A DNA stretch of 64,000 nt, taken from NCBI RefSeq assembly GCF_014839805.1, contig NC_051131.1, forward strand, positions 5,506,913-5,570,912. The letters are read 5' to 3'. Below are positions 1 through 12,528 of this stretch, piece after piece. A program made the translations under genes and the position numbers. Origin of the DNA: Manduca sexta (lineage: Eukaryota; Arthropoda; Insecta; Lepidoptera; Sphingidae). The notes under the pieces were generated by a model. The model had not been told where the DNA came from. It saw only the letters and a program-made list of their open reading frames with translations, and ran no database searches. Within the stretch, counting starts at the first letter, position 1. Every line of letters starts with the position of its first letter.

Positions 1-3000
1 AATATAATATCTTCGACAGAACAAGATATCACTGAGCTCTCTCATCCGAAACAAATGATGAAGATAAGTAAGTCAACTTATGCTTACGGTTCACGTGACG
101 GTAGATAAGGTTGCAAAGGACGCTCCCTCGTAAATCCCAACCGACAAATTACATCGTTGGTCTTTGAACTCTAAGCAGTTTTATGTGGATTACTTTCTCG
201 GGAATTATGTATATCTTGTCTTATATTTTGAAATTTACGTTTGATGTAAAATAATGTGTAATATTATGCTCAAAATGTCAACTGAAGCATTTGTACTAGG
301 AATGCACATAGGATTGTTTGCCTTTCCATACATCCAAATACTAAGATTAAAGCTACAGTTGCTAGGCACTTTCTTCTGTAGGTCTAACTGGTCTCAAAAT
401 TATAAGTAGTTTACAAATGTTTATGCAATAATATTTTTTTCATTCCAACTTCCTCATTTTGGTGATATAATCACCAGAAGCATTTTATTCTTGTTACTTT
501 TCTGGGCACACCGGCATTTCAAGAGAACGCTATAAGCGTTCGAACCTTTTTAGTTCAGAGACCATGCTGACACAAACCTCCAAACGATTACAAGCCTCGG
601 CTCAAGTCCGGTCACTGGGAGGAGATGCAGAATTTAGAGATAAGTCTAAAAGCCTCATCAGCGCGAACAGAGAAAAATGGAGTCGTAGTCATGGAAAGCC
701 CGGCGGGCTCAAGTAATTTCCACAACACCAGGTTTTCATTAATATTAAAGAACACAACTCAGAATATAATTGAGTCGTTTATCTCCGCAGTGCTGGTGTT
801 ACACTATACGTATTTCAACGTTAGTGCAGACTTATGTAACATTTAAATGGTATGAACGTGTATTTTGTTTGTTAGAAGTCTTAGTTTTTGCTATTACAAC
901 TGTTACGAAATGGACGCTTGCGTTTTGACTCAAGTCAATATTGTTGAGACTGCTTGATGTACAAGGTGTGTGTTTTCATAGATTTAGTATTAGCGTTGGC
1001 TCCACATAGTTTAAATTGACAAGACTGAAGACATGTAAATGAGAAACTGTAATATGTTAACATCGTCGAACTCCACACTAAACTTCGGTCCATATACCAG
1101 TCAAATATAGATACCTAATTGACGAACTGTCATTATTAACAATTCACATGCATCGTGTCCTTCTAGTAGTACTTCTTGTCAGTGAAACTGGCAAACTTGT
1201 CTCATGCTTTGGTCATAGACAATAGCAGGAATGAATGACTGAACTATGTAATTAATATAAGAAATTATTTTACTAGGAGCAAGGAGACCGCCTTTAAAAA
1301 AATATATCCATCTAGGCTATTTACTCTAGTACCTAAAAATCCCCTTGAAAATGTGGAATGCAATATATTATGCATCTACGTAATAATAAACTAATGTAAT
1401 GTTTATTTCATGCTCGTTTATGTATATTTTCGTTGTAATTTACTCCACTGTAATGATTATTACCGTATTTCCGGACAAGGATACGTTTTTTGCTGCAATA
1501 TTTGTGATTGCTTCTCGCAAGTCATGGAGAGACTACAGTGGTATATGTCTATAATGTAGCTTGGCAGGTCATCGCCCGGAGTTTCACTTTCGTAATCTAT
1601 GAGAGCGTTGCCATGATGACTTGGCCACAGCCTGTGCATTTTGTAATTACGTAAATGCCGTAAAGCATCAATTTTCACTTTCCAAGATACAATATGCACC
1701 AGAATGATTATGTGACCGTTCGATCGAAAGTTGCATGCAAATTCGACAAAAACATTTCACATATAAAGAACTATAGTTTAGTCCCAGTTTAGTGTATAAC
1801 AAAACAAACCTAAATGTTAACATCCGATAGTTTCTCTTTAGCGTTCCTGTTTTGTTTCGTATTCCAACATACATTCTTCCAAGGGCTATGTTAATGAGTT
1901 CTCTTAAGGTAGCTTGTAAAATCAGCTTGATATTCCCTTTGCTTTACTAAGATTGTTCCATTATATTATATTATTAATATGTAAGATCTTATTTATAGAT
2001 ATTTTTATATATATTATCTTAAGATATTGATATGTAGATGTATTGCCTATCTTTGATTTAACATCACATCACACAAGCCCTGGTTATTTACTTTATCTAA
2101 GTAGGAAACGATCTGACAGACAAGTCGGCAGTTTATCCGAGTTGCTGTCCCTATGTCTGACACACATATCTGTTCGATAGAAAGTCGGTGCACTTGTATA
2201 TGTTCGAGGTCGATTGCCCAGTTGCGATTTCGAACAATAACATTTAAAATTTGTTCAATCATCTGTATAAATGAATTATTTATAACTGCTGGTTTTTATT
2301 TAAAAGGATAAATTATCGTAATGCTGGATATGTTTTTTACTGTAGCTATTTAATTATACTAGAGTTTTGTAGGTTTATATGTTTGACAGCAAATTTATTA
2401 AGATTCTCGCCGCGATAGTAATCATGAGATATGGGGTATCTCGTTAGTACAACCGTACATTCCGAGGCGTTTTTAAAATAAAAATGAAGCGATAAAAAAG
2501 TATCCTACGTCAACACTTTTATACTTGTAAAACTCGTTTAGCGACCGTTAGAGCAGAGTTCTACCAGTTAGAAAGTTAATCAACTCTTATTGGATCACGT
2601 CGGCAAATTAATTAGTAAAGTAAACTGCAACAAACGGTGCCGACAAAATTGTGCAAATTTCGCATTCTTCCCAACCACTGCTACGTGTTTCGTAATACGG
2701 ACATCTGGCACGAATCGGTGATTTATGTGCATACATAATAATGTTTACGCTCCACAATGATGGTTTTATCGTCACTCCATCTTCACTCAAGTTACTTGTA
2801 TCGGTTTTGTGTTCGTTTCATCTATTCTATGTACTTACAATATACGACTATGAAAGTGTAAAATTTCTAAGGGAGAAAACGCCTTCGAACACTAAACAGA
2901 TGTTTCTTCTCATTACGGTGGTTTTGTTGCGTATTGTACACCTACGCCACAAAAGTCTTTTAGTGTAGGCGTGTGATCTCCGTGTGTTATTTGCATAGGT

Positions 3001-3470
3001 ACTTGTTTGTTTTTGAATATTGATGCCGCATTCACCTTACATATAGTTAAGTTGAGCTTTAACTTTAACCTTATTTTCCAGTAGTAGCTAGTAGCTACCT
3101 TGCTAGATAGTAGTAAAGTTCTTTACATTAAGGGGGTTTATATGATAGGGAACAAAAAAAGAACATATTGCTTTGATGCCTCGTAGTTTTAAAATAGGTC
3201 GACATTGTTTCGCTCTGCTCTGAGGCGACTTTCACACTAAAGGCTGGATGCCGTAAACCATTATAACAAATGACACACTTTTGAGAGTTAACATAAATTC
3301 ATTTGCTCAAAAAAATTAACATGGATTTCCTTCTCAGAGATTCCCGAGAGAACTCCCGTCAATGCAAGACAAAAGACTATAAATAAATAAAAATGTACGA
3401 TTATTCCTTAATTAGGTCAGTTATTACAATATGGAATGTAGAGTTGATGTGATATTGGGTTTTTCTACTT
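1..3470. other. non-coding, nothing recognised
   Basis: AT-rich DNA with only short open frames (under 80 codons) that show no domain, no signal peptide followed by a plausible mature chain, and no codon bias different from the surroundings. I see no RNA gene and no repeat that I recognise. It could be intergenic, or intron of a gene that extends beyond the window. Confidence 0.5.
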
Positions 3471-3474
3471 AGTA

Positions 3475-3641
3475 AAGTAGTACTAGCCCCGAGTCTGAAA
3501 TTTGTATACGAAATAGCGATTAGCTCGCCCCTTATAACATCGCAGGACGCTATACACGCGGCGGTAAATGGGTGCACTAGTTGTGTCTTTGCCTAGCCCT
3601 TCGAGGGTAAAAGGCATTATTTTGTGTGTATGTGTGTGTGT
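3475..3641 (+). repeat. SINE fragment (family B, 3' part)
   Basis: The stretch with GCTCGCCCC, then ATGGGTGCACTAGTTG and CCTTCGAGGGTAAAAGGC, matches in order the 3' half of the SINE copies at 24590-24850 and 24905-25165, which lie in the opposite orientation. It ends in a (TG)n run at about 3619-3641. The tRNA-like head is missing here, so this is a 5'-truncated copy, as is usual for SINEs. Confidence 0.6.
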
Positions 3642-6600
3642 GAAGGTAGAATATTTACTTAGGTGTTGATGACGAACATCTGCAGTGACTAATTCTTCTG
3701 AAAAACTATAGACTGTGTAAATATTCTCTTATCATTTCCAAGGTTGGAAAACATTGTCAGTATCGTTTAGGCGGCTCTTATCAATAAACTCAAATCTCAG
3801 CGTGTGATGCATGACCTTGTTACATCTCCATGGAATTTTCAGTTGTTGATACAAATATGGAAGGTAAGTGTGGCGTGTGATATTACTATATATTTTTTAA
3901 CCTGATTGCAAGATAGGCACTTTATTAATAACAATCGTAGTCTTGGGTCCTTAGTTAATATAAAATTTTATGTTAAATTGAATGATTTATTATAAAATAA
4001 TGTTGATATAATATTATCTGAATAAATGTCTTCTTAGATAAGTTACCTAAGCCCATCTTGTTACTAGAACCCTATCGTTCTAAATCCATAGACATTTTTT
4101 GTTTTATTTTCTCCTCGTTTTTAAAAGGAGAAGGCACAGACTCTCAGCCATTCAGCCTAGTCCGCCGTTTCTTTTCCATGTTCAATATCTTTACTAAAAT
4201 TCAAAAGCCGGAACCATGTCTCTAGTTGTGTTAAATAATACGAAAAAACCTATGCCTGAAAAAAATCTTAAGTAACAAATCCATAGACTTATTGAAACGG
4301 AGGGAATTTTTTAATTTTTTTTCTGATTCGAATCGTTCGTGAAGGATACCCCCTGTTTGTCTTCATTTATGATTAAAACGCTGTATTTATATACTTTCAA
4401 GCCACACCCAATGTCAATAAATCAACTCAAATTCAAACAATACACTGTTCCACTTGCACTCATCATCTTTCTCATCTATGTAATTAGCCTACATTACGTA
4501 GTCTAGACTAAGTACATAATTGGTACTAAATTAAACACGTCAAATGATTTGAGATGTGGCAAGTCTTGTGGTATGTTTCTTTGAAGAATTCTTACCTACA
4601 ATGATTTTAAATGTGTACTCTAAGCGTAATTTGTGATTGTTCCCACTGTCTTTTTAAATATTTCTCTAGGTCAGTATTTGAAATGCAGTCAAATTTATGT
4701 GTTATTGAATGTTACTGAATTAAGTTTTTTTTTATTGTGTTTTATTATTGATGGATTTGTTATATTTAAATATAACAAATATATGAGGCCTATTGATAGT
4801 ATACCACGGAAAATTTCTAAAAACATCATTTGGCTTAGTGCACTGCGTATGAAATAAAAAGCATGGAAATAAATCTAGTGCGTGCGTTGCGAGTGAGTCG
4901 CCCGCTTTGGTGAATACAAATTAGTATAACACGTGTTCATGCTTTGAAATCAATTCGAAACACAAATGAGAGCATGTCCCTTTGACGAAGAGAGTTTCCG
5001 TCGGTGACAACATGCAAGATAAATCTGCCGTAAGCTACTTTGTAGGTTACGCTCACATACGTTACGGAACTGCTGTGCAAAATTGCATATTTCTAGAGCT
5101 ATTGCCTTATGCCGAGAGAAGTCTATCAGTCAGTTTATGGCAGTCATTTTAATATAAAAGATCGTAAAATAGCAGTGACTAATGTCCCGTGAAAATCAGA
5201 GTAAAATTTAATTTTAGATTCTTTAGATGAACGTACCTTAGCCACAACAGTTTTATGCGGAGTTATGGATAGTGAAGTACTCTTTCAAAGTAGACTTGCG
5301 GAAATATCTCGAGCATTTACGTGAGATAATAAATGTATAACATTTATTCATGTAGGGATATTAAATACCTACTAACCTGTATACATATAGTTTCGTACCG
5401 TTAGAAAGCAATATTCCTAAGCGGCCAATATTCAGTAACTTGCTAATGGACACCGTTATAGTTTTGTGTGAAAGAAACTAAACACATTGACATGAGATGA
5501 CTCTTCAACTGTGCCGGGGACATTCACGTCACACGAGGGAGTTGGTCCGTTTCCTTTGCTCGCCCATTCAAAGCCGTTTTATTCCGCTGTGGAGGTAACG
5601 TGTGCTGTACTTAATAAACCTTCGTATTATACTGTATACGGGTCTTTTAGAACTATAAAGTTAATTGCCCACTTGATACCATTTTGACCAAGTTTTCTAT
5701 AGTTTAGTGAATCCAAGTGTTTGGCAGTAATTAATAAGTTAGCGAAAGTTTTAGATTATGCATTAATGATTTATTAATAGATCGACATTGTAAAGACATA
5801 AAAAACGAATTGTGTGTCCCTTAATGCGCCCCTTACTTCCCTAAATACCTTTTGATATATCATGTTTACTCTCATATTGATGACTGTAAACGATATTTTA
5901 TTACTCCCACGATGGCTTCATTCCTCTGCGTTATCCTTATTGCCTACATTAAATATGTAAGTGTTGATGTATGAATAAACATAAACATTTCTAAAATGTA
6001 TGGTTATATCATATATATTTTTTTGCTGTATTATAATTATAAATCTATAGGGTTTGCGATGAAGAAATTATAGTTAGCATTATAATTGCAAGCAAAATAT
6101 ACATATTTTATTGAATTTAATTATCATTATTATAGCTTCGTTCACATATTTACTACTGTTTTAAGTTTATAGTCCAAGTAAATGGCTTTATAAATCCATA
6201 CATAATGCATAAAAGCCTACTTTTATTGCCTATCTATAACAAATGTGAACAGCAAAAGCTATAATACGCTAGCATAATGAAAAGTTCCCGTTGGTAGTAC
6301 GCGTGTGACTTTCACACATTAGAAAATATTTATGGAAGCGATAATGTAAATTAAGAAACCTATCAGGTATTATGGTTTTTAATTAAAAATAGATTCTGTG
6401 TGAATTAGTATTGTAAATTATAGATATTCCCTGACTCGCAGGCGATCTCAAGGAATAAACCAAAAATAATTTCATCATTTCAAAATCATTTATGAAATTA
6501 TTTCGATACAAACGTGTGTTATGTGAACATAAAATATATTTTACGTGTTTTAAAAGTAAAATATATTTTAAGTTCACGTAATGCATATCTCGCGTAACAG

Positions 6601-8635
6601 CGAATCAACTCAAAACTTTCTGTTTACGTCCACACACGTTTATGAATTCGGAACGAGTTCAGCGTCTTTTCTATACTCGGAAGCATTCGTTGCATGCACC
6701 TGACAGGCACCCAAAGGAGGTTACAACAAACGAGATAAGAAATCTGCATCTTCGTCGGTGTTTGAAGAATTCACAACATGCTATTGAGTTGTTAAATCAT
6801 AATATGCTCAGGAATTCGAACAATCTTAACTATTAGGCATACACGTGGGTATGCGTCTGTCGTGTTTCATAGTTTATCGCATTTACTTTTATAGGTCATG
6901 GCGGAAAGTGGATGATCTCAATTGAGACGTAACATTGCTAATTATATTTGCAAATGTTCAGATTTGTTATTTTCTTCAAGTGGAATATTTTGCTGTGGTG
7001 AAAGCTATAACATATACTTTTCCGTTCAGTAAAATATACACCATTAAGTGATAATTGCATTTAGCACACTGTTACTGTCTGTTGCCATTGGGAATAACCT
7101 GTTTTAGGGCCAGAACAACAAAAGTTTAAAGGCATTCTTTGTAAGCTAAGCTATCAATTAAGTAGATTTTTTTGTAAAGTAAGATATCGATAGAGCAATA
7201 ATTTACGATTCAAACCGTAAACAAAAAATGGTCCGGTTTGAACGAGACTAGATAAACAAGTCTGTGACACTTGTCTAGGTTGGGAGTTAGGCGCGATCAG
7301 AACAAGTTCTTCCCGACGTTCCAACGCTTCTCACAAACCGATAGTGAAATCAACGGCTAACATCGTGGAAGTTTGTTGTACCGTTACTGTCGGTCAGTGG
7401 GCCACTTTTTACCATTTATTGGGCGTATCGCTAAACTATTGGTCATACTGTTTGTACATGACACATAAAATAATCTTACCATTGGCGGCGCTTGGCATAC
7501 ATAATATGTATTATACTGCGTGCTGCATGGCTGTTAAATTTTATTTCCACTGCAGCTACGACATATTTTTTGAGGTCTAAATGCAAAGGAAATTGTGTTT
7601 GTATACAATCGATAGGTTTATTTGTATATTGTTTCCGAATATCGGCATCAATTTAATTTATTTGAATATAATAAAATAGAAACACTTAAATAAAGAGACC
7701 AAACAAGTTTACTTTTTAATATGTCAATTTATTGGAATACTAAGACTGTATATTTTACAATCACTTTTTCCAGTAATGGTCAGTTAGGCAAGTGACAGCT
7801 CTGACAAGGGTTGTAAGAAATCGTGAACAGATATGACAGGGCCGAAGATTGAAAATATCAAATTAATGGGGAAAATATATGACACAGCCCCTTTCATAAA
7901 AAGGATTGTCAATAATGTAAAAGCAATTTCGATCGAAGTATACCACAACTTTGCCTAAGATCCTTAATTATTCAAGAACCTTATAATAAAATATAGCTAG
8001 CTTAAGTTAAAGATCTAGGTATTCATCTATCGCCTGACCATGACTGATGAATTCATACTACCTTGACATTAAGTCAACACAATGGTAAAAGAATTTCCCA
8101 CGGATGTTATTTGCTTGATGTGCACCTTCATTGTAAAGTAAATAATTTCTCATTTGATGTTTGTTTTTCATCTACGTGTTGACAAGGTATCAATTGATTG
8201 TAATTATTTACTGGCAAATACGAGTACCTACCTTTGGATTTTAAGTTAAGATTACTACTCGTTAATTAAGATGCAGTCTTACACACCACAATAATCCAGC
8301 TTTTAAATTTTGCACCTGGCTGGCAAATTGAAACGCAGTTCTAATTTAGCAAATAATTATAAGTCCTTACTTAAGGCGCACGCGATTTTATCTATTAAAA
8401 GTGTCTATAAATTAAATAATAAATAAATGTTGTTTACTAGTGAAGAACGTTAAGTATCAAATATTTTTAACTAGGTACTACAGTAAACTGTCTTTGAAAT
8501 AAGCCATAATTTACACTAGTTCTATGAAAGCCATGATTTCAAGTGTAGGATGACTAAATTCATGATAGAATTTTTATGGCGAAGAACAAGAGTCAAGGCA
8601 ACAATAGTGTCAGAAACATGACAGAAGCCAATGGT
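3642..8635. other. non-coding, nothing recognised
   Basis: AT-rich sequence without a supported gene. Open frames are short and featureless. No convincing repeat boundaries were seen. Confidence 0.45.
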
Positions 8636-8638
8636 CTA

Positions 8639-9833
8639 TAGTCCATTGAAAAGTTACATTTGGGGTTGCGTTTTTTAGAGGACGCAATTTTATTTTTTGG
8701 AAGTGTAGGGTGGGTCAGTCTAAAGCTAAAACCAAGTTTGTGGGGTCGCCACCCTTGTCCCACGGCCGCCATCTTGAAAATAGGGGTTGAAATGGTTTTT
8801 ACGATGTATCTCTTAAACTATTTATCTGACAAAAAATGTATAAACATATTTTGTTGCAAATTAAATTATCTACAACTTTGGTCTAGTAACTTTTGTCGTA
8901 GAACTATAAATAAAAAAGTTATAAGCGAAAATGTTAAGAAATTCAATGTTAAGCAATATCCATTGCAACGTCATCAGAACGTGTGTTTATAAGGTTCATA
9001 ATACTTTTTGTACTCTCATTAATACCCAAATACCCAAGGGACCATTAGGGAACAAAGAACATCTGCCTGCTATTATTATTATTATTTCTAACCTCTCTTT
9101 TTGTAAGTATAGCTGATAATATTGTGTTGTAGTTGTCGTAAGGTTTTTATTAGCATTTTGACTTTTAAAAGTCTTTTAAAAGTCAAAATGCTCATAAAAA
9201 AGTAGTTTTCACTAAAGTTAAAATCGTGTCTAAAATCATTCGAAATCGTCTTCACAATTAGAAACAGAATAAAATACATCCGTACGTACAGAAATATGTA
9301 GCACAACTAAAAGATATAAGTTGAACGACAACTTCAACACAATATTATCAGCTATTCTTACAATAAGAGAGGTTAGAAATAATAATAATAATAGCAGGCA
9401 GATGTTCTTTTGTTCCCTAATGGTCCCTTGGGTATTTGGGTATTAATGAGAGTACAAAAAGTATTATGAACCTTATAAACACACGTTCTGATGACGTTGC
9501 AATGGATATTGCTTAACATTGAATTTCTTAACATTTTCGCTTATATCTTTTTTATTTATAGTTCTACGACAAAAGTTACTAGACCAAAGTTGTAGAGAAT
9601 TTAATTTGCAACAAAAAATATTTATACATTTTTTTTGTCAGATAAATAGTTTAAGAGATACATCGTAAAAACCATTTCAACCCCTTTTTCAAGATGGCGG
9701 CCGTGGGACAAGGGTGGCGACCCCACAAACTTGGTTTTAGCTTTAGACTGACCCCCTACACTTCAAAAAAATAAAATTGCGTCCTCTAAAAAACGCAAGG
9801 TAAGGCCTAAAAATGTAACATTTCAATGGACTA
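8639..9833. mobile_element. 1.2-kb fold-back (inverted-repeat) DNA element
   Basis: The left arm (about 8639-9139) and right arm (about 9325-9833) are near-perfect reverse complements over some 500 bp, with a few small indels. The ends read TAGTCCATTG and CAATGGACTA, and the element is flanked on both sides by CTA (8636-8638 and 9834-9836), consistent with a 3-bp target duplication. The loop of about 185 bp holds its own 19-bp palindrome (9152-9192). No transposase is encoded; the 110-codon frame in the left arm lies wholly within the repeat and matches nothing I know. Best read as a non-autonomous fold-back transposon or giant MITE. The superfamily is not clear from the ends alone. Confidence 0.85.
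9152..9192. repeat. 19-bp palindrome in the fold-back loop
   Basis: AGCATTTTGACTTTTAAAA is followed after 3 bases by its exact reverse complement. With one mismatch the symmetry extends to the flanking TTTTTAT/ATAAAAA. It sits inside the single-copy loop of the larger inverted repeat. Confidence 0.8.
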
Positions 9834-9836
9834 CTA

Positions 9837-12312
9837 ATCAATTAGTAATATATTCATACAGACGCCTTGTAACGTACTAAAATCTGCCAACAATATAATA
9901 GCATACTATTGCTATTTTAATACAGCAAATGAACAGTATAATTACATAGAATATATCTATAACAATGCGTGGTTAAATGTTCTGTAAATGCAAATGAACT
10001 TGTGTCTATTTAATGCAGAAATGTTTTATGCCTAGTTTGTACAATACGATTGCAATTAGGAATGACATTGTACGGCGTAACATTTTCTTTGCTCTCGACT
10101 CAAATAACCTTTAATTCTTACATTCTGTTTCATGTATTTAAAATGTAAAACAGCTGGACCTATTTAAGTTGTGTTTATTTTTGTTCCGATTTTGTCCGTG
10201 GCTTCATTCCCATGCGGGAGTGCTTTTGTTTCAACGAGAGAGAGAACTACAGAACAAACTGTGTACAAAAGCGCGTTCGTTCCATTTAATGAGGAAATGC
10301 TCTAGAAAAACTGCAATTATTGTTACGAAATGCCACCGTTCTGAGCCACAGTGGACCATTATTCTTGTTTAGTTCACTCTTCTCGTGTGCTATTGGAAAT
10401 CTATTACATTTGACTGGTAATTAAAGTTATGACATATATTTTGTACGGTGCAGCGTAATACAAACTTCCTGGTCAAATTAACTTACATAATTTAAATGTC
10501 TAATTTAAAATTTTTGTTGCTCATAATTGGAGTACGTTTCATATTTGTAGAGCTATTATGTTTAAAAAGAAATCGTAAAATTTTAACACAAAGCGTACAT
10601 AATCGTGTACGTAAATTACTATTTTACCTACCTATTAGAGAAATTAACAGTGCGTAACTAAAGTTCCGTTTGAATAGACGTATGAAAACCTGCCAAAACC
10701 ATGTAAAGCACCTTTTTAAAAAAAATGAATGATATTCATGCTTGACGTATCTACATATTATTGTAATTTATTCTAATAGTAAAACATGTTCAAACAAACG
10801 AACTTGTGTTTATCAAAGGGAGACTCCAACGAAAACGAAGGCCGAAATTCCCTTGCCAGCAATTGCAAAGTCCGCATTACTTACGTCTCATCTAACTGAA
10901 CTTAGCCCTTAAATTGTGCCGTGCGTTTGTAATGACTTAATAAACAATATTAATTGCGGCCTCAATGGCTGAGGTCTGGCGGAGGCGGGCGTTAAATTGA
11001 ACTGAGCTACTGGCACCGATAGCCTACGCTCCGACGACCACGAGTGCACCATTACACTGCGATTGGACTGCACATGACGATAGGAATGGCCAATGTAAGT
11101 TGCATGAAGTGTATAATGATTGCGCAATCGTTTGAAACTGAATGCTGATTCTAATTGACTACGAGAATCTTGTATTGAGAATCATACATCATCGATCAGT
11201 AGATACATGTCTCTACTCATTTAATGAAAGATAACGTAGCTGCAGTGTTATTTCAAGGACAAGATGGTTTTTGCCTGGAATAGTACCAATGTCGTACAAA
11301 ACTCTTGTCTCCAATATCTTCTCCAATTCTTAAAATGTTAACTTAGCCGCCATGGTATTGCCTGTTCCTGGCTGTTGATGATTACAATCAAATCATCGTT
11401 TACTTTATACCGGTCTGAAGTAATGAAATCTAGATTTTCATAAAAATATTATGTATCAATTTATGGATGTGTTTAATAATTTATCTTAACTGTTGCTTGT
11501 TACCTACAAAGATCCTATCAATCTTTAATAAGCTTTGATATTTGTGACTTGTTATGGAGAGTTTTCTTTTTAAAATTTGATACAAAAAATTACTATTTAA
11601 TTAAAATATTAATTAATAACCATGGGGTGTAAAAGATGCCTCAGATATTATATATTTTAAAATTAGACATTACTAAAATATTAAACATATACTTTAGAAA
11701 CGTATTTAGATAAATTTCTTTTGTATTATTTGTGTTCACACATGGCTCTTGTAACATTACATGTTTGCCATCCAACTTTCTAACTTCAAATGCCGGATAA
11801 TTCGATATTTCGATGCTTCGAGCCGCTAACAGCTTTCATATTCTCTGCACAGAGCGTTATTACCTTCCTACTATGAATATTTAAACGTAGTTTTATATGG
11901 AGTTCATTTTATAGGAATTAAACTTTTTTATTTTAATTGTTTTTTAGAAATAATACATTTTATTTTTACACATTATTTTGACGTATCATGAGTGCAACTT
12001 TGTTCGCTGACGTGATAAGTAAAGTATTTTATTTTATTTAACTTTTCTCATCTTTAATTAATCTTTATATCTTTCAAAACACAAACATACCATAAAAGAA
12101 ATAGAACATTGACTTAAGTTAATTAAGTTTTCTAGTTACAATCATTGCTAAATGTTCCGCTGTTAACTGTTGAAAACTTTAGTCAGCATTCATTCAAGTT
12201 ACTGAGTAGTAAAATGGAACAGAAGAAATATTCTCGCACATTTCCAGTTGAATACGAAACGCTGTCAAAAGAGTACTAAAGTAGGACGTAGATCAATGGC
12301 CATAGTACCATA
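9837..12312. other. non-coding, nothing recognised
   Basis: AT-rich DNA with no supported gene, RNA or repeat. A slightly GC-richer patch at about 10960-11060 has an open frame on the minus strand but no family resemblance. Confidence 0.45.
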
Positions 12313-12528
12313 TCTACTAATGTTATAAAGCTGAAGAGTTTGTTTGTTTGAACGCGCTAACAGTACTCTCTGAACTTAGTACAACCTTAATACTTTCTAA
12401 ACCGATTTTGAAAAAAAATTCACTAATAAGAAGTTACATTAGTCCTTAGTGTTACTTTTTCTCCCGGGATAATATAAAGCGGGACTTTATCCCGGAAAAA
12501 CGTTTTCACACGGGCGAGCAAAATCTAA
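12313..12528 (+). mobile_element. Helitron-like non-autonomous element (Lep1-like)
   Basis: It starts with TCTACTAATG...ATAAAGCTGAAGAGTTTG preceded by A, and ends in CTAA followed by T, as Helitrons do (5' TC, 3' CTRR, inserted between A and T). Inside, CCCGGGATAA and TTATCCCGG can pair. A related 5' end (CTAATATATAAAGCTGAAG) occurs at 50475. The length of about 216 bp and lack of coding sequence fit the short lepidopteran Helitron derivatives. Confidence 0.6.

Noticed and set aside
8660..8992. 110-codon open frame in the left arm of the fold-back element
   Set aside because: It lies entirely in the inverted repeat, shows no domain, and the matching right arm carries frame changes.
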